Assembly: GCA_003507655.1 (NCBI GenBank)
Contig: DNUZ01000009.1
Span: forward strand, 1-34,405
Direction: 5' to 3'
Origin: Lachnospiraceae bacterium
Lineage (GTDB): Bacteria; Bacillota; Clostridia; Lachnospirales; Lachnospiraceae
DNA: 34,405 nucleotides
The notes under the pieces were generated by a model. It ran no database searches. It was given only the letters and a program-made list of their open reading frames with translations, and was not told the origin of the DNA. This document shows positions 25,868 through 34,392 of the stretch, in pieces (the stretch's first letter is position 1; every line of letters starts with the position of its first letter). The position numbers and the translations under genes are program-made.

Positions 25868-26704
25868 TTATTTCAAGCCTTCCCGCCAGGATTTTACCAT
25901 TGCAATCTCTGCCGCATAGCCCTCATCGTCATTCGGTGTCTCTAAGATGAACGGAAGTCCCTGCAGCTTTTCATGACATACGATCCTCTGCAATGCTTCT
26001 GGTCCGATCTGCCCTTCTCCTAATCTTGCATGACGGTCCTTGTGGCTTCCTAACGGATTCATACTGTCATTTAAATGTATGGCTTTTAATCTCTCTAATC
26101 CGATGATACGGTCAAATTCCTTTAACACTTCATCGAGATGTTCCACGATATCGTAACCGGCATCCCAGACATGGCAGGTATCGAGACAGACTCCGATCTT
26201 TTCCTTTAAATCCACCCGTTCTATAATTGCCTGTAATTCCTCAAAGTTTCTTCCGACTTCACTTCCTTTGCCTGCCATGGTCTCTAATAAGACGGTCGTC
26301 GTCTGCTCCGGATGTAACACCTGATTGAGCAGTTCTGCGATCAATGTGATCCCTGTCTCCGTTCCCTGTCCGACATGGGAACCCGGATGAAAATTGTAAT
26401 AGTTTCCCGGTGTATACTCCATGCGCTTTAAATCATCGGTAAACATCGTATGTGCCAGTTCCCGAATGTCTTCTTTGGCTGCACAGGCATTCATCGTATA
26501 GGGTGCATGTGCCACGATCTTTCCAAAGTGCTGCTCTTTTGCAATTTCTAAAAATTTTTCCACATCCTCAGGCTTAATCTCTTTTGCCTTTCCACCTCTT
26601 GGATTTCTGGTAAAAAAAGCAAAGGTTTCACCGCCTAATCGGACTGCCTGCTTTCCCATTGCCTCATAACCTTTTGCCGAGGACAAATGATTTCCTATAT
26701 ACAT
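25868..26704 (-). CDS. nfo: Endonuclease IV (deoxyribonuclease IV)
   Basis: 278 aa from the ATG at 26704 (GGAAGGAAG upstream; the longer frame runs into the promoter). It cuts DNA at abasic sites in base excision repair. The trinuclear zinc ligands are in place: [50 protein letters not shown] and LETPNDD. The [11 protein letters not shown] start is typical. A promoter candidate lies at 26733-26762. Confidence 0.97.
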   Translation of the reverse strand: MYIGNHLSSAKGYEAMGKQAVRLGGETFAFFTRNPRGGKAKEIKPEDVEKFLEIAKEQHFGKIVAHAPYTMNACAAKEDIRELAHTMFTDDLKRMEYTPGNYYNFHPGSHVGQGTETGITLIAELLNQVLHPEQTTTVLLETMAGKGSEVGRNFEELQAIIERVDLKEKIGVCLDTCHVWDAGYDIVEHLDEVLKEFDRIIGLERLKAIHLNDSMNPLGSHKDRHARLGEGQIGPEALQRIVCHEKLQGLPFILETPNDDEGYAAEIAMVKSWREGLK

Positions 26705-26732
26705 AAAGAATCTTCCTTCCTGTTTTTTTTCA

Positions 26733-26762
26733 AGCATACCACATTCTGTTCCCGACATACAA
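26733..26762 (-). promoter_or_regulatory. Promoter candidate of nfo
   Basis: Minus strand TTGTAT (26757-26762), 18 bases, TATGCT (26733-26738) with TG one base upstream (extended -10). It is divergent from the plus-strand gene at 26803, whose extended -10 TGATATAAA sits at 26774-26782. Confidence 0.45.
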
Positions 26763-26802
26763 TGCCCTGCATATGATATAAAAAACTTTTAAGGATTTTC
26801 AT

Positions 26803-27690
26803 ATGTATTTATATATTGGTATGATTCTTCTGCTCTGTGTGCTGCTTTTTGTCCTGAGTCTGCTTTTCAGAAAGGCAAAGGCTGAAAAAATCTGCAAGAT
26901 GAGCTGTCCGCAAAAACTGCAGATCATAGAAAACCTTGTGTTTCCTTTTGGGTATACCTATATTCCAAAAGGCGATTTCTTTTCTTCTGCCCTAGAAGCA
27001 TGGCAAAGACGCTTTGGATACGCCGCCCTCTATGATAAGAGTGCTTCACATTTTCATATGGTCTTTGATGCTCTCCCGGTCTATTTTGACTACGATGGCC
27101 GCACCTGGCTCATCGAGTTCTGGAAAGGTCAGTACGGACTTCACACCGGCTGCGAGATCGGCGTCTATTGTTCTGACCGCATTTTAAGACCGGCAGAGCG
27201 TTCCGCGGAACTGTTCCATGCCGTATCGGATGAGGAGCTTCTTCCGATGTCCTTTGTCTTAAAACAAAACGATACGACCGTGGCTGCACTTTCCGGTATC
27301 CACTGGTGGCTGACTGCTTTTTGTCCGGGTGTCTTTTCTGATCCGGAGGATTTGACGATGGAGACCTCCATTACTTTTCCAGACCTTTGTATGGCATATG
27401 CTTTCCGGGATGCCCTTGAAAAAGAAGGTTATGATGTCTGTATCTGTGGTCTGAAGATCTGCTTTACGTTTTCAGACTGCAAAAACTGTTCTTTTTCCTG
27501 CCTGCAAAAATGCTACCGCAGATGGATCCAGTGGCAGAACCGCCTCTTATGCCGTCTGTTTCTGTGGTATACCAGACCATTTGACACTGCCTTAGACCGT
27601 GTGCTGTTCCTCTGTGAAAGCCTTCCAGCTGCCTTTCACAGAACACTTCAGCTTCATAAAAGTAATCGTAAGATCCGGAGGCAGCTATGA
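26803..27690 (+). CDS. Membrane-anchored DUF4474-like protein
   Basis: 295 aa. One N-terminal membrane helix (about 3-22) is followed by a domain with YDKSASHFHMVFDALPVYF, then WLIEFWKGQYGLHTGCEIGVY and SGIHWWLTAFCPG; this is the DUF4474 type, I believe. The C-terminal part is Cys- and Arg-rich (CICGLKICFTFSDCKNCSF) and ends in a basic tail. The function is not known. AAGGA lies 7 bases before the ATG. It overlaps the next gene by 4 bases (ATGA), a translational coupling, so the two products probably act together. Confidence 0.8.
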   Translation: MYLYIGMILLLCVLLFVLSLLFRKAKAEKICKMSCPQKLQIIENLVFPFGYTYIPKGDFFSSALEAWQRRFGYAALYDKSASHFHMVFDALPVYFDYDGRTWLIEFWKGQYGLHTGCEIGVYCSDRILRPAERSAELFHAVSDEELLPMSFVLKQNDTTVAALSGIHWWLTAFCPGVFSDPEDLTMETSITFPDLCMAYAFRDALEKEGYDVCICGLKICFTFSDCKNCSFSCLQKCYRRWIQWQNRLLCRLFLWYTRPFDTALDRVLFLCESLPAAFHRTLQLHKSNRKIRRQL

Positions 27691-28523
27691 GTTATCTATC
27701 CCGTATTGACCGAGCATTTTCCGATGCCCCTGTTCTCCCTCTTTCGGAGAACGGGCGGTATGTCATCTTTAGTGACTGCCACCGTGGCATCGGTACTTCT
27801 AATGACAATTTTTTAAAAAACCAGCATCTCTATTTTGCTGCTTTAAATTACTATTATCAACATTCTTTTTGTTATATTGAACTGGGGGATGGGGATGAGT
27901 TGTGGGAAAACAGAAGTTTTTCCGCTATTCAGAATATCCACAGCAATGTCTTCTGGCTGCTTTCTCTCTTTTATGAAGAACACCGCCTGTTCATGCTGTT
28001 TGGAAATCACGATATTGCCAAGAAGGATTTTCATCCGTTTTCGGACTGTTGCTTTCACGAGGGTCTTCGTTTGAAAGACTGTGTCACCGGACAGGAACTG
28101 TATCTGACACACGGACACCAGGCGGATTTTTTTAATTCCACGCTCTGGCGGCTCTCCTGTTTTCTGGTGCGTTATCTCTGGAAACCGTTAGAACAATTCG
28201 GCGTACTCGACCCGACAAGTGCTGCTAAAAATTATAAGGTGAAAAACAAAACCGAACGAAGACTGCAGGAATGGACCAAGATCCACAAAAAGATCCTGAT
28301 CACCGGGCATACCCACCGTCCCGTATTAGGTTCTAAAGACAGCCTGTACTTTAATACCGGAAGCTGTGTACATCCCCGCTGCATTACCTGTATCGAATTG
28401 GTTCATCGGGAATTGTCTTTAGTGAAATGGACACTCTCCACCAAACCGGACCGTACTCTCTTTGTCGCAAGAGAAGTGCTTGCAGGCCCGGTAGGACTTG
28501 ATGATTTATTAAAATACTCTTAA
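27687..28523 (+). CDS. Metallophosphoesterase
   Basis: 278 aa. All five calcineurin-like metal motifs are present: Asp30/His32 in SDCHRG, Asp68 in GDGDE, Asn107/His108 in GNHD, His142 in THGH, and GHTH at 207-210. The set suits a dinuclear phosphoesterase. The THGHQADFFN and QFGVLDP segments suggest the same broad group as UDP-2,3-diacylglucosamine hydrolase-type enzymes, but the substrate is unknown. It overlaps the DUF4474-like gene by 4 bases and has a GGAGG site. It ends 3 bases from the convergent lipoprotein gene, with no terminator between. Confidence 0.88.
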   Translation: MSYLSRIDRAFSDAPVLPLSENGRYVIFSDCHRGIGTSNDNFLKNQHLYFAALNYYYQHSFCYIELGDGDELWENRSFSAIQNIHSNVFWLLSLFYEEHRLFMLFGNHDIAKKDFHPFSDCCFHEGLRLKDCVTGQELYLTHGHQADFFNSTLWRLSCFLVRYLWKPLEQFGVLDPTSAAKNYKVKNKTERRLQEWTKIHKKILITGHTHRPVLGSKDSLYFNTGSCVHPRCITCIELVHRELSLVKWTLSTKPDRTLFVAREVLAGPVGLDDLLKYS

Positions 28524-28526
28524 AAC

Positions 28527-29102
28527 TTACTTCCATTTTATCTCGTAGGTTTCACCGGTTGCTTCTCCAATTCGGTTGACATAATCTGTAATCAGATTCT
28601 TAACTCTCTCTTCTGCCTGTGAAAGCAGCTCGGTATCTTCTTTGGCTGCTTTTTTTAGGTTCTCCTGTGCCGTCCTGATCGTCTCTGTCTGTATGTCTGC
28701 CGTGATCTTTCCGGCTCCTAAACCATGTTTTTCTACTACATAGGAATCCTCGGTCAGAGAATCTTTATCGACCTTGCAACTTAAGATCTCCGCTTTTGGA
28801 AGGGATATGGTAAGTGTATTTCCATCCACTTTCATATCGATTTTATCTATATCAATGCCTGCTTTTACGATTCCTGTATACTCTATCCAGAGCCGCCTGT
28901 CCGTATTCCACCACAACACCTTTTTCATAGTATCTGATTTTGCGACATTGTGATAATAACATTCTAATACCGCAAATTCTCCAATGGATTTGATCTGCTG
29001 TAATTCGATCTCCGGTTTCTTTTCGCTCTGCTCAGAAGTGCATCCCGCAAAGGAAAATGCCAGCATCATGACACATAGGTAAATACTGATCCGCTTCTTC
29101 AT
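28527..29102 (-). CDS. DUF4230-like lipoprotein
   Basis: 191 aa. Lipoprotein signal with lipobox FAGC, Cys21. The mature domain has IGEFAVLECYYHNVAK, then GIVKAGIDIDKIDMKVDGNTLTISLPKAEIL and a C-terminal helix with ITDYVNRIGE; this matches the DUF4230 type. It shares the VKAGID-DKI pattern with the upstream gene, its paralog. It is the second gene of the pair, 12 bases behind. Function unknown; the family is often linked to envelope or stress settings. Confidence 0.82.
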   Translation of the reverse strand: MKKRISIYLCVMMLAFSFAGCTSEQSEKKPEIELQQIKSIGEFAVLECYYHNVAKSDTMKKVLWWNTDRRLWIEYTGIVKAGIDIDKIDMKVDGNTLTISLPKAEILSCKVDKDSLTEDSYVVEKHGLGAGKITADIQTETIRTAQENLKKAAKEDTELLSQAEERVKNLITDYVNRIGEATGETYEIKWK

Positions 29103-29114
29103 CTGTCCTTCTCC

Positions 29115-29708
29115 TTATTTTACTTCTAACGTATATGCTTCTTCCTGCTGTGCTAACAGTGTTCCTAAAACTCCTTTGACAACATTTTTTGCATTCTCTT
29201 TTGCCAGATCTTTGATCTCCTCATTGTCCTTACATTCTTTGGTCACATCCGCAATGGCTGCCTGATATGCATCTTTGGACACACTTTCTGTCTGACTTCG
29301 TTTGCTCTCAAACATATAATCTAACGTTCCCATGTCCACATCGATGTCCTGGATCTGAACCTCCGGCAGGGTAACAGTTACTTTTTTTGCTTCTTTCTCT
29401 ATTTTGATCTTGATCTTATCGGTATCAATGCCTGCTTTTACCGTCGCATCATATGCCACATGGTATAGCACGCGCTCATCATTTTTCGGATCATACACAT
29501 GTGCGATCCCATGATAAACTGCCTTACCTGTCGATAACTCACTGATATCCAATACTTTTTCTAAGGTTGTCTTACTGATGACCGTAGTCGTCTCTTTTCG
29601 TCCCTCTTTGATATGAAAAGCCGTCCATACTCCTGCTACGGCTATGACTGCAAGGAGCAGGATTAGAATAATGTATTTCACCGGCTTTTTCTTTTGTTGC
29701 TTTTTCAC
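29115..29708 (-). CDS. DUF4230-like membrane-anchored protein
   Basis: 197 aa. The start is GTG at 29708, with AGGAG just upstream. One N-terminal helix (about 11-29) anchors an extracellular domain with VKAGIDTDKIKIKIEKEAKKVTVTLPEVQI and a long C-terminal helix. It is a paralog of the lipoprotein behind it. It is 42 bases from the end of the degV gene without a T-run terminator, so degV and the pair may share a transcript. Function unknown. Confidence 0.82.
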   Translation of the reverse strand: MKKQQKKKPVKYIILILLLAVIAVAGVWTAFHIKEGRKETTTVISKTTLEKVLDISELSTGKAVYHGIAHVYDPKNDERVLYHVAYDATVKAGIDTDKIKIKIEKEAKKVTVTLPEVQIQDIDVDMGTLDYMFESKRSQTESVSKDAYQAAIADVTKECKDNEEIKDLAKENAKNVVKGVLGTLLAQQEEAYTLEVK

Positions 29709-29750
29709 GTTTTTTCTCCTAAATAAATTTGTCTGACACCGGATTTCCGG

Positions 29751-30590
29751 TTAGCAGGCAATGATCACGCCGCCGTCATTGGCATACAGGGAGCTGACTC
29801 CTGCTGTATCCAGTACAAAAATATCTTTGAAGTTTGCCGCTTTTTCTAACTTTTCTTTTACCAGTGCTGCTCTCTGCGGGCAGTTGCAGTGGGCAATTGC
29901 AAGGATTTTTTCTTCACAGTTCTTTGTCTTTGCCACAACCTCCTGCACCATTTTTTCTAATGCTTTATTCATTCCACGAGCCTGAGAAAGCTGACAGATT
30001 GCCCCCTCCGGAGTCGAACCCATGACCGGCTTGATGTTCAATGCTCCTGCCACAAGCGCTTTCAGATTGCTCAGACGTCCGTTTTTACGCAGCGTATCTA
30101 AGGTCTCTAATACAAAAAATGTATGCTGTGTCTCGATGTACCGGTCAACTTCTTTGACCACATCCTGAAACTCCATGCCTGCTTCCTCACATTCCTGAAT
30201 CTTCATGGCAATCAGTGTCTCTCCAATCGATGCTGATCTCGAATCAAAGACATGAATATTTTTATTTTCATGCTCCTCTAAATAGAGCTTCTTACCAAGC
30301 TCGGCACTGTTATAAGAACCGCTCAACTGTGAAGAAAGTGTCACTGCATAGACATTCTGTGCCTCTCCCTCGAATGCTGTCATATAACGCTCCGGGGAAG
30401 GACAGGTAGATTTCGGGCAGTTCGGACTCTCCTTCACTCTTCTTAAAAATTCCTTCTGGTCAAAACTCTCATCATCCACAACATGATAATCGTCCACATC
30501 CAGCTCTAAGGACGCTGATGCAAAATGAATGTCACTCTTCTGCTCCGGCTTTAATTCTCCACAACTGTCTACTACAATTTTATAGCTCAT
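29751..30590 (-). CDS. DegV family fatty-acid-binding protein
   Basis: 279 aa. The DegV fold is visible in the KIVVDSCGELKPEQ start, the CPKSTCPSPERYM segment, VTLSSQLSGSYNSAELGKK, the VFDSRSASIG motif and a late HCNCPQRAALVKEKLE. DegV proteins bind fatty acids, and some act as FakB carriers with FakA kinase. FakA is not in the window. A promoter region with a 7-bp palindrome lies upstream (30670-30694). Confidence 0.9.
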   Translation of the reverse strand: MSYKIVVDSCGELKPEQKSDIHFASASLELDVDDYHVVDDESFDQKEFLRRVKESPNCPKSTCPSPERYMTAFEGEAQNVYAVTLSSQLSGSYNSAELGKKLYLEEHENKNIHVFDSRSASIGETLIAMKIQECEEAGMEFQDVVKEVDRYIETQHTFFVLETLDTLRKNGRLSNLKALVAGALNIKPVMGSTPEGAICQLSQARGMNKALEKMVQEVVAKTKNCEEKILAIAHCNCPQRAALVKEKLEKAANFKDIFVLDTAGVSSLYANDGGVIIAC

Positions 30591-30669
30591 AAAAACATCC
30601 TCATTTCTCTTTTTCTATTGCTCTCATTTGTTATTAAAAAATATATTATCTTTTTTCTTTTTCTATAAC

Positions 30670-30694
30670 ATGTAGTTTTTAATACTACATTATA
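30670..30694 (-). promoter_or_regulatory. degV -10 and adjacent palindrome
   Basis: Minus strand TATAAT (30689-30694) with no clean -35. The palindrome ATGTAGT-7-ACTACAT (30670-30690) overlaps it by two bases and extends downstream. The position suits an operator near the start site. The leader to the ATG at 30590 is AT-rich. Confidence 0.4.
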
Positions 30695-30746
30695 TTAGCA
30701 CAAACCTATACGTTTGAAAAGAGTTATTTCTATATTTTAAAAATTT

Positions 30747-31889
30747 TTAAAAAGATATACTTAAAATTTTCTGTTCCTTATTCTCGATATAGTACATTGT
30801 AGTGATTCCGTCGCAGTAATTTGAAATTTTTTCATCATGGATAAAAAACTGTACTGCCTGCTCATAAAGCTCCGGTGTCGCAAACTTCACTGACACCTTC
30901 TTTTGTCCGTTCTCCCATGCTTTGGCATATTTTTCTCCAATCGCATCCGGGTCCCATTGGTCAAAGTAAAGCCCCTCATGTACATAATAATTGTCCGCTG
31001 TTGCCGTACATTCCGGCAACGTATAGATGGTATCTGCCTGATGGGAAGTGCTGATCTCCTCACTGGTAATTCCCAAATAATTGTAATTTACATACTTTTC
31101 TGCGGAACGGTCTTTTCCATAATAACGGGAATTGCCCCAGGTGGTATCTAAATAATAATAATCTCCGTCCATCCGTACCAGATTCCACGCATGCGCATCT
31201 CCGTCAGCTTTTCCTGTTACAATCGTACATTGGATATTCAACAGACGTAACAGATACTGCGTTGCACAGGCATATCCCTGACAGACCGTTTCCCCATTTA
31301 AAAATACGCTGATGATATTCTGATTATTCTCTGCTTCAGGATTGTAATCCACCTGTTCGATCAGCGTTTCAAACACATACTTTACTTTTTCATAATCGGA
31401 AGCCTCCGTTGGAATGCCGGTAAGCAGTTCCTCCACGCAGCTGTCGATCTGCGCCTGGATTTCTTCCCGCTCACTCTGCTCCATCGTGTAGCTTGGTGAA
31501 AAATCCATGCCTATGATATTATCCCCTCTGCTATGCTGGGTATACATATATCCGGACACCCAGAACAGTCCGCCGTAGTCTGCATTTACCGCATTATAGG
31601 CGTTGTCTAGCACTTCCCGCTCGGTTGTCGATACTGCCACACTTTCTTTATTTTTTAAGATTGCATCCAGTACCTCATCATAGACTTTTTTCGTCTGTTC
31701 ATCCAGTGTCTGATATGCATACGCTTCCGTCGAAATACTCTCTACTTCTTCCGGCTTTTTGATCTCTTTGGATGCCTGCTCTGTGATGGTATCCGCTGCT
31801 GTTTTCCAGTCGATTGGACTGCATCCTGTTACCAGACAGAGCATTGCTAAGAGCAGAAGACCTATCCTGCATCTTTTCCACAGCTCCAC
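30747..31889 (-). CDS. Transglutaminase-like lipoprotein
   Basis: 380 aa from a GTG start at 31889, with CAGGAGG 6 bases upstream. Lipobox VTGC, Cys23. The transglutaminase-like triad is in order: Cys203 in GETVCQGYACA, His233 in DAHAWNLV, and Asp248 in YLDTTWG. Such proteins may cut or cross-link peptides or peptidoglycan at the cell surface. It is 18 bases behind the M18 aminopeptidase gene and shares its transcript. A C-terminal domain of about 120 residues with YDQWDPDAIG-type repeats has no clear function. Confidence 0.88.
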   Translation of the reverse strand: MELWKRCRIGLLLLAMLCLVTGCSPIDWKTAADTITEQASKEIKKPEEVESISTEAYAYQTLDEQTKKVYDEVLDAILKNKESVAVSTTEREVLDNAYNAVNADYGGLFWVSGYMYTQHSRGDNIIGMDFSPSYTMEQSEREEIQAQIDSCVEELLTGIPTEASDYEKVKYVFETLIEQVDYNPEAENNQNIISVFLNGETVCQGYACATQYLLRLLNIQCTIVTGKADGDAHAWNLVRMDGDYYYLDTTWGNSRYYGKDRSAEKYVNYNYLGITSEEISTSHQADTIYTLPECTATADNYYVHEGLYFDQWDPDAIGEKYAKAWENGQKKVSVKFATPELYEQAVQFFIHDEKISNYCDGITTMYYIENKEQKILSISF

Positions 31890-31907
31890 GCTTTACCTCC
31901 TGTATTC

Positions 31908-33197
31908 TCAGATTGAAAAATAACTACCTACAAAACGGCTCAAAGCTGACATATCATCAACTCCCATCAACTCTCTTGCTGAATGCATTGCAAGGATCGG
32001 AACACCGATATCTACGGTCTGTACCGGCATCAGGCTTCCTGCAATGGCTCCAAGCGTACTTCCTCCTGCAATATCGGAACGGTTTACATATTTCTGATAA
32101 GCAATCATTTCCTTTTTACAGATCTGTTCCACAATCGCAACCACTTCACAATCTGTCGCATAGGACTGATTGCCGGATTCTTTGATACAAAATCCACGAT
32201 TCAGAATTGGCTGGTTCGTCACATCGGCTTTCTGACTCTGGTTCGGATGCATGGCATGTGCCACATCCACCGATAACAGCATACTCTGATAGAGTGACTC
32301 TTTTACCTGACATGCATCTCTGCCGAGTGAAATCTGTATCTTTTCTACGACATCACGAAGCAGCATAGAGCCTGCCCCCTGTTTCGTTCTGCTTCCGATC
32401 TCTTCATGGTCAAATAATGCGATCAGATTGATGCCGTCCTCACGCTCACCTGTTATGATCCCGTCTAACAATGCCTGTACGGAAGTCAGATTATCCAGTC
32501 TTGGGGCTGAGATCAGTTCTTTTCCCATGCCAACGATTTCCGGCATTTCCGTATTATACAGATACAGGTCAAAATCCAAGATCTCCTCTTTTGATACCTG
32601 TAATTCTTTTGCTAAATATTCATAGAAGAAATCTTTTTGCTGCATTTCTTCTCCGGCGACACCGACGATCGGTATCATATCCTTTTGTTTATTCAGCTCT
32701 ACTCCTTTATTTAATGCCGGATTCATATGGATCGCGATATTCGGTATGACTGCAACCGGGCATTCTGAAGAAAAATGTACGATCCTCGGTGCAAATACCT
32801 TGTCACTTGCAAGTGCCACTTTTCCTGCAATTCCAAGCGGACGGTCTAACCAGGTATTTAAGATTGCTCCACCGTACACCTCGACATTCAACTGCTGATA
32901 GCCGGACATCTCCATTTCCGGATTTGGCTTGATCCGCAGACACGGAAAATCCGTATGTGCCGCTGCCATGCGAAAACTTTCTCTGTAATACAGCGTTTTA
33001 GGGATCGTAAATGCGATCAGCGTTGTGCCATGGTGGATCATATAATAACTTTTTCCACCGGTTAAGCCCCATGCCGTATGAAACTCTAATTTTTCAAATC
33101 CTGCTTCTTTCAGTCTTTTTTCTGCCTCTTCCACAACCTGATAGGGTGAGACTCCTTTTTCTATTAAATCGAACAGTTTCTCTGCTGTTGTGTTCAT
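31908..33197 (-). CDS. M18 family aminopeptidase
   Basis: 429 aa, a cytosolic zinc aminopeptidase. The metal and catalytic residues lie in AAAHTDFPCLRIKPNP (His81), APRLDNLTS, ALFDHEEIGS and SVDVAHAMHPNQ; GGSTLGAIAG precedes the last His region. These enzymes trim N-terminal residues, often acidic ones. ATGGGAGG precedes the ATG. It is the first gene of a unit with the transglutaminase-like lipoprotein. Confidence 0.93.
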   Translation of the reverse strand: MNTTAEKLFDLIEKGVSPYQVVEEAEKRLKEAGFEKLEFHTAWGLTGGKSYYMIHHGTTLIAFTIPKTLYYRESFRMAAAHTDFPCLRIKPNPEMEMSGYQQLNVEVYGGAILNTWLDRPLGIAGKVALASDKVFAPRIVHFSSECPVAVIPNIAIHMNPALNKGVELNKQKDMIPIVGVAGEEMQQKDFFYEYLAKELQVSKEEILDFDLYLYNTEMPEIVGMGKELISAPRLDNLTSVQALLDGIITGEREDGINLIALFDHEEIGSRTKQGAGSMLLRDVVEKIQISLGRDACQVKESLYQSMLLSVDVAHAMHPNQSQKADVTNQPILNRGFCIKESGNQSYATDCEVVAIVEQICKKEMIAYQKYVNRSDIAGGSTLGAIAGSLMPVQTVDIGVPILAMHSARELMGVDDMSALSRFVGSYFSI

Positions 33198-33290
33198 TTC
33201 TATGACCTCCCATCATTTGCTTCACATTGTACTATATTCTCTTTCTTTTTTCTACCGATCTATCCGGTATTTTATCTTTATTTTATATTT

Positions 33291-33379
33291 TGATCAGGGT
33301 GTCAAAAGGCGGCTCACAACTTAGTGGCTGGCAAGTTGCCAATCAAAAAAATGGAAAACGCCTTTTGACACCCTGATCA
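33291..33379. repeat. Dispersed inverted-repeat element, copy 2
   Basis: 89 bases. The terminal repeats of 21 bp are perfect (33291-33311 with 33359-33379), the outermost six bases being the palindrome TGATCA, which could instead be a target duplication. The 29 bases from 33297 are identical to copy 1. The interior differs, and holds a short stem TGGCA-3-TGCCA. It lies in the divergent gap between the M18 gene and the gene at 33474, so outward TTGACA motifs face both. No protein is encoded. Confidence 0.85.
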
Positions 33380-33420
33380 TATTTATGAAAAAAGTTCTTT
33401 TTTTCGTCATATCGTTGCGT

Positions 33421-33426
33421 TATAAT
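33421..33426 (+). promoter_or_regulatory. Probable -10 of the gene at 33474
   Basis: TATAAT 48 bases before the ATG, without a good -35 at the right distance. The T-rich stretch upstream gives weak support. Confidence 0.4.
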
Positions 33427-33473
33427 AATATGCATAATGCGTTTTAGCGTACATAACACAGGAGGATTTTTAC

Positions 33474-33974
33474 ATGATTGCAGTGCAGATTGCAGATATC
33501 GGCAGTTTTATGACTAAATTTTTGCGTTCGGAAATATTTGATCCCTTTGAATTTATGGAGGGAACTTTGCAGACACGCATTACCTATGACTTCGATGGCC
33601 ACATTCTGAGTGACTCTTATTCCGAAGATGAACTGAGAGAAGAAGGACTGTTCGGACATACTTATCTGCCTTTTTCGATGCAGCGTCCGGTACTGTTTGA
33701 TCTGATCAAAGGGAAAAAAACTCCTGTCTTTTTTAAATTTACTCTGTTTTTATCTCCTTCGGATTTTTATGAAAGGACACAGCTTCCACCGGACCCTTCG
33801 GATGCGATCAGTGGCTTTTTATTAAATCTGAGATTTATGCATGGGGAACTGACTGCTTCTACCGGTGTCTCCTATCGTACTTTTTCCACCGATAAATCCT
33901 TAGAATTTGAGTGGGATTCCTATATCCGGCAGTTTTTTAAGGAACATTCCCTTTACTTTTCGGAGGACCTATGA
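33474..33974 (+). CDS. DUF5721-like protein of unknown function
   Basis: 166 aa, soluble. It begins MIAVQIADIGSFMTKFLRSE and includes TRITYDFDGHILSDSYSEDEL and a long middle run ending in a PSDFYERTQLPP segment. I place it in DUF5721 with moderate certainty; no function is known. ACAGGAGGA lies 8 bases before the ATG. The cold-shock gene follows after 59 bases. Copy 2 of the repeat lies upstream. Confidence 0.75.
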   Translation: MIAVQIADIGSFMTKFLRSEIFDPFEFMEGTLQTRITYDFDGHILSDSYSEDELREEGLFGHTYLPFSMQRPVLFDLIKGKKTPVFFKFTLFLSPSDFYERTQLPPDPSDAISGFLLNLRFMHGELTASTGVSYRTFSTDKSLEFEWDSYIRQFFKEHSLYFSEDL

Positions 33975-34033
33975 TATGGTTAGTTTAGTGTTGCAGAGTG
34001 CACACTGATATTATTTATTTGGAGGTACTTTCA

Positions 34034-34237
34034 ATGAACAAAGGTACAGTAAAATGGTTTAACAACCAAAAAGGTTACGGATTCATTTCTGACGAGCAGG
34101 GAAATGACGTATTCGTACATTTTTCCGCATTGAACATGGATGGATTTAAAGAGTTAAAAGACGGTGAACGTGTTGAGTTCGAGGTTACCGAAGGAGAAAA
34201 AGGTCCTCAGGCTGCCAATGTAAGCCGTATCGCATAA
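34034..34237 (+). CDS. Cold-shock domain protein
   Basis: 67 aa from the ATG at 34034, with GGAGG at 34021-34025; the upstream in-frame start has no ribosome site. One cold-shock domain: [18 protein letters not shown] with the RNP1 motif KGYGFI, and the RNP2 motif VFVHFS. It binds single-stranded RNA and DNA and acts as an RNA chaperone. It may be co-transcribed with the gene at 33474 or use its own leader. A terminator follows. Confidence 0.96.
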   Translation: MNKGTVKWFNNQKGYGFISDEQGNDVFVHFSALNMDGFKELKDGERVEFEVTEGEKGPQAANVSRIA

Positions 34238-34260
34238 CAGCAGATGATTCCATAAGTACC

Positions 34261-34293
34261 AAAAAGGGAGTGTAAATATTACATTCCCTTTTT
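34261..34293 (+). terminator. Terminator after the cold-shock gene
   Basis: A 15-bp stem (one G.T pair) AAAAAGGGAGTGTAA/TTACATTCCCTTTTT with a 3-base loop ends in T residues on the plus strand, 24 bases past the stop. Confidence 0.9.
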
Positions 34294-34308
34294 AAGTTGT
34301 ATAAAATG

Positions 34309-34392
34309 TGATATAATAAGACTGCCGAGCGAAGCGAGTGTAGATCACGATCATGTGCTGCTTTTGCGCATGATATAATGAGCGCAAGTGAG
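34309..34392. repeat. Right-edge near-repeats with TGATATAAT
   Basis: TGATATAAT occurs at 34309-34317 and 34371-34379, each followed by a related GAGCG-rich tail (GAGCGAAGCGAG at 34327-34338, GAGCGCAAGTGAG at 34380-34392). A 9-bp stem with one G.T pair (34350-34374) lies between. TGATATAAT is also an extended -10 form. Its role cannot be told because the window ends here. Confidence 0.4.

Noticed and set aside
29709..29750. A terminator between degV and the DUF4230-like pair (ACCGGA-2-TCCGGT)
   Set aside because: The stem is short and there is no T-run after it on the minus strand.
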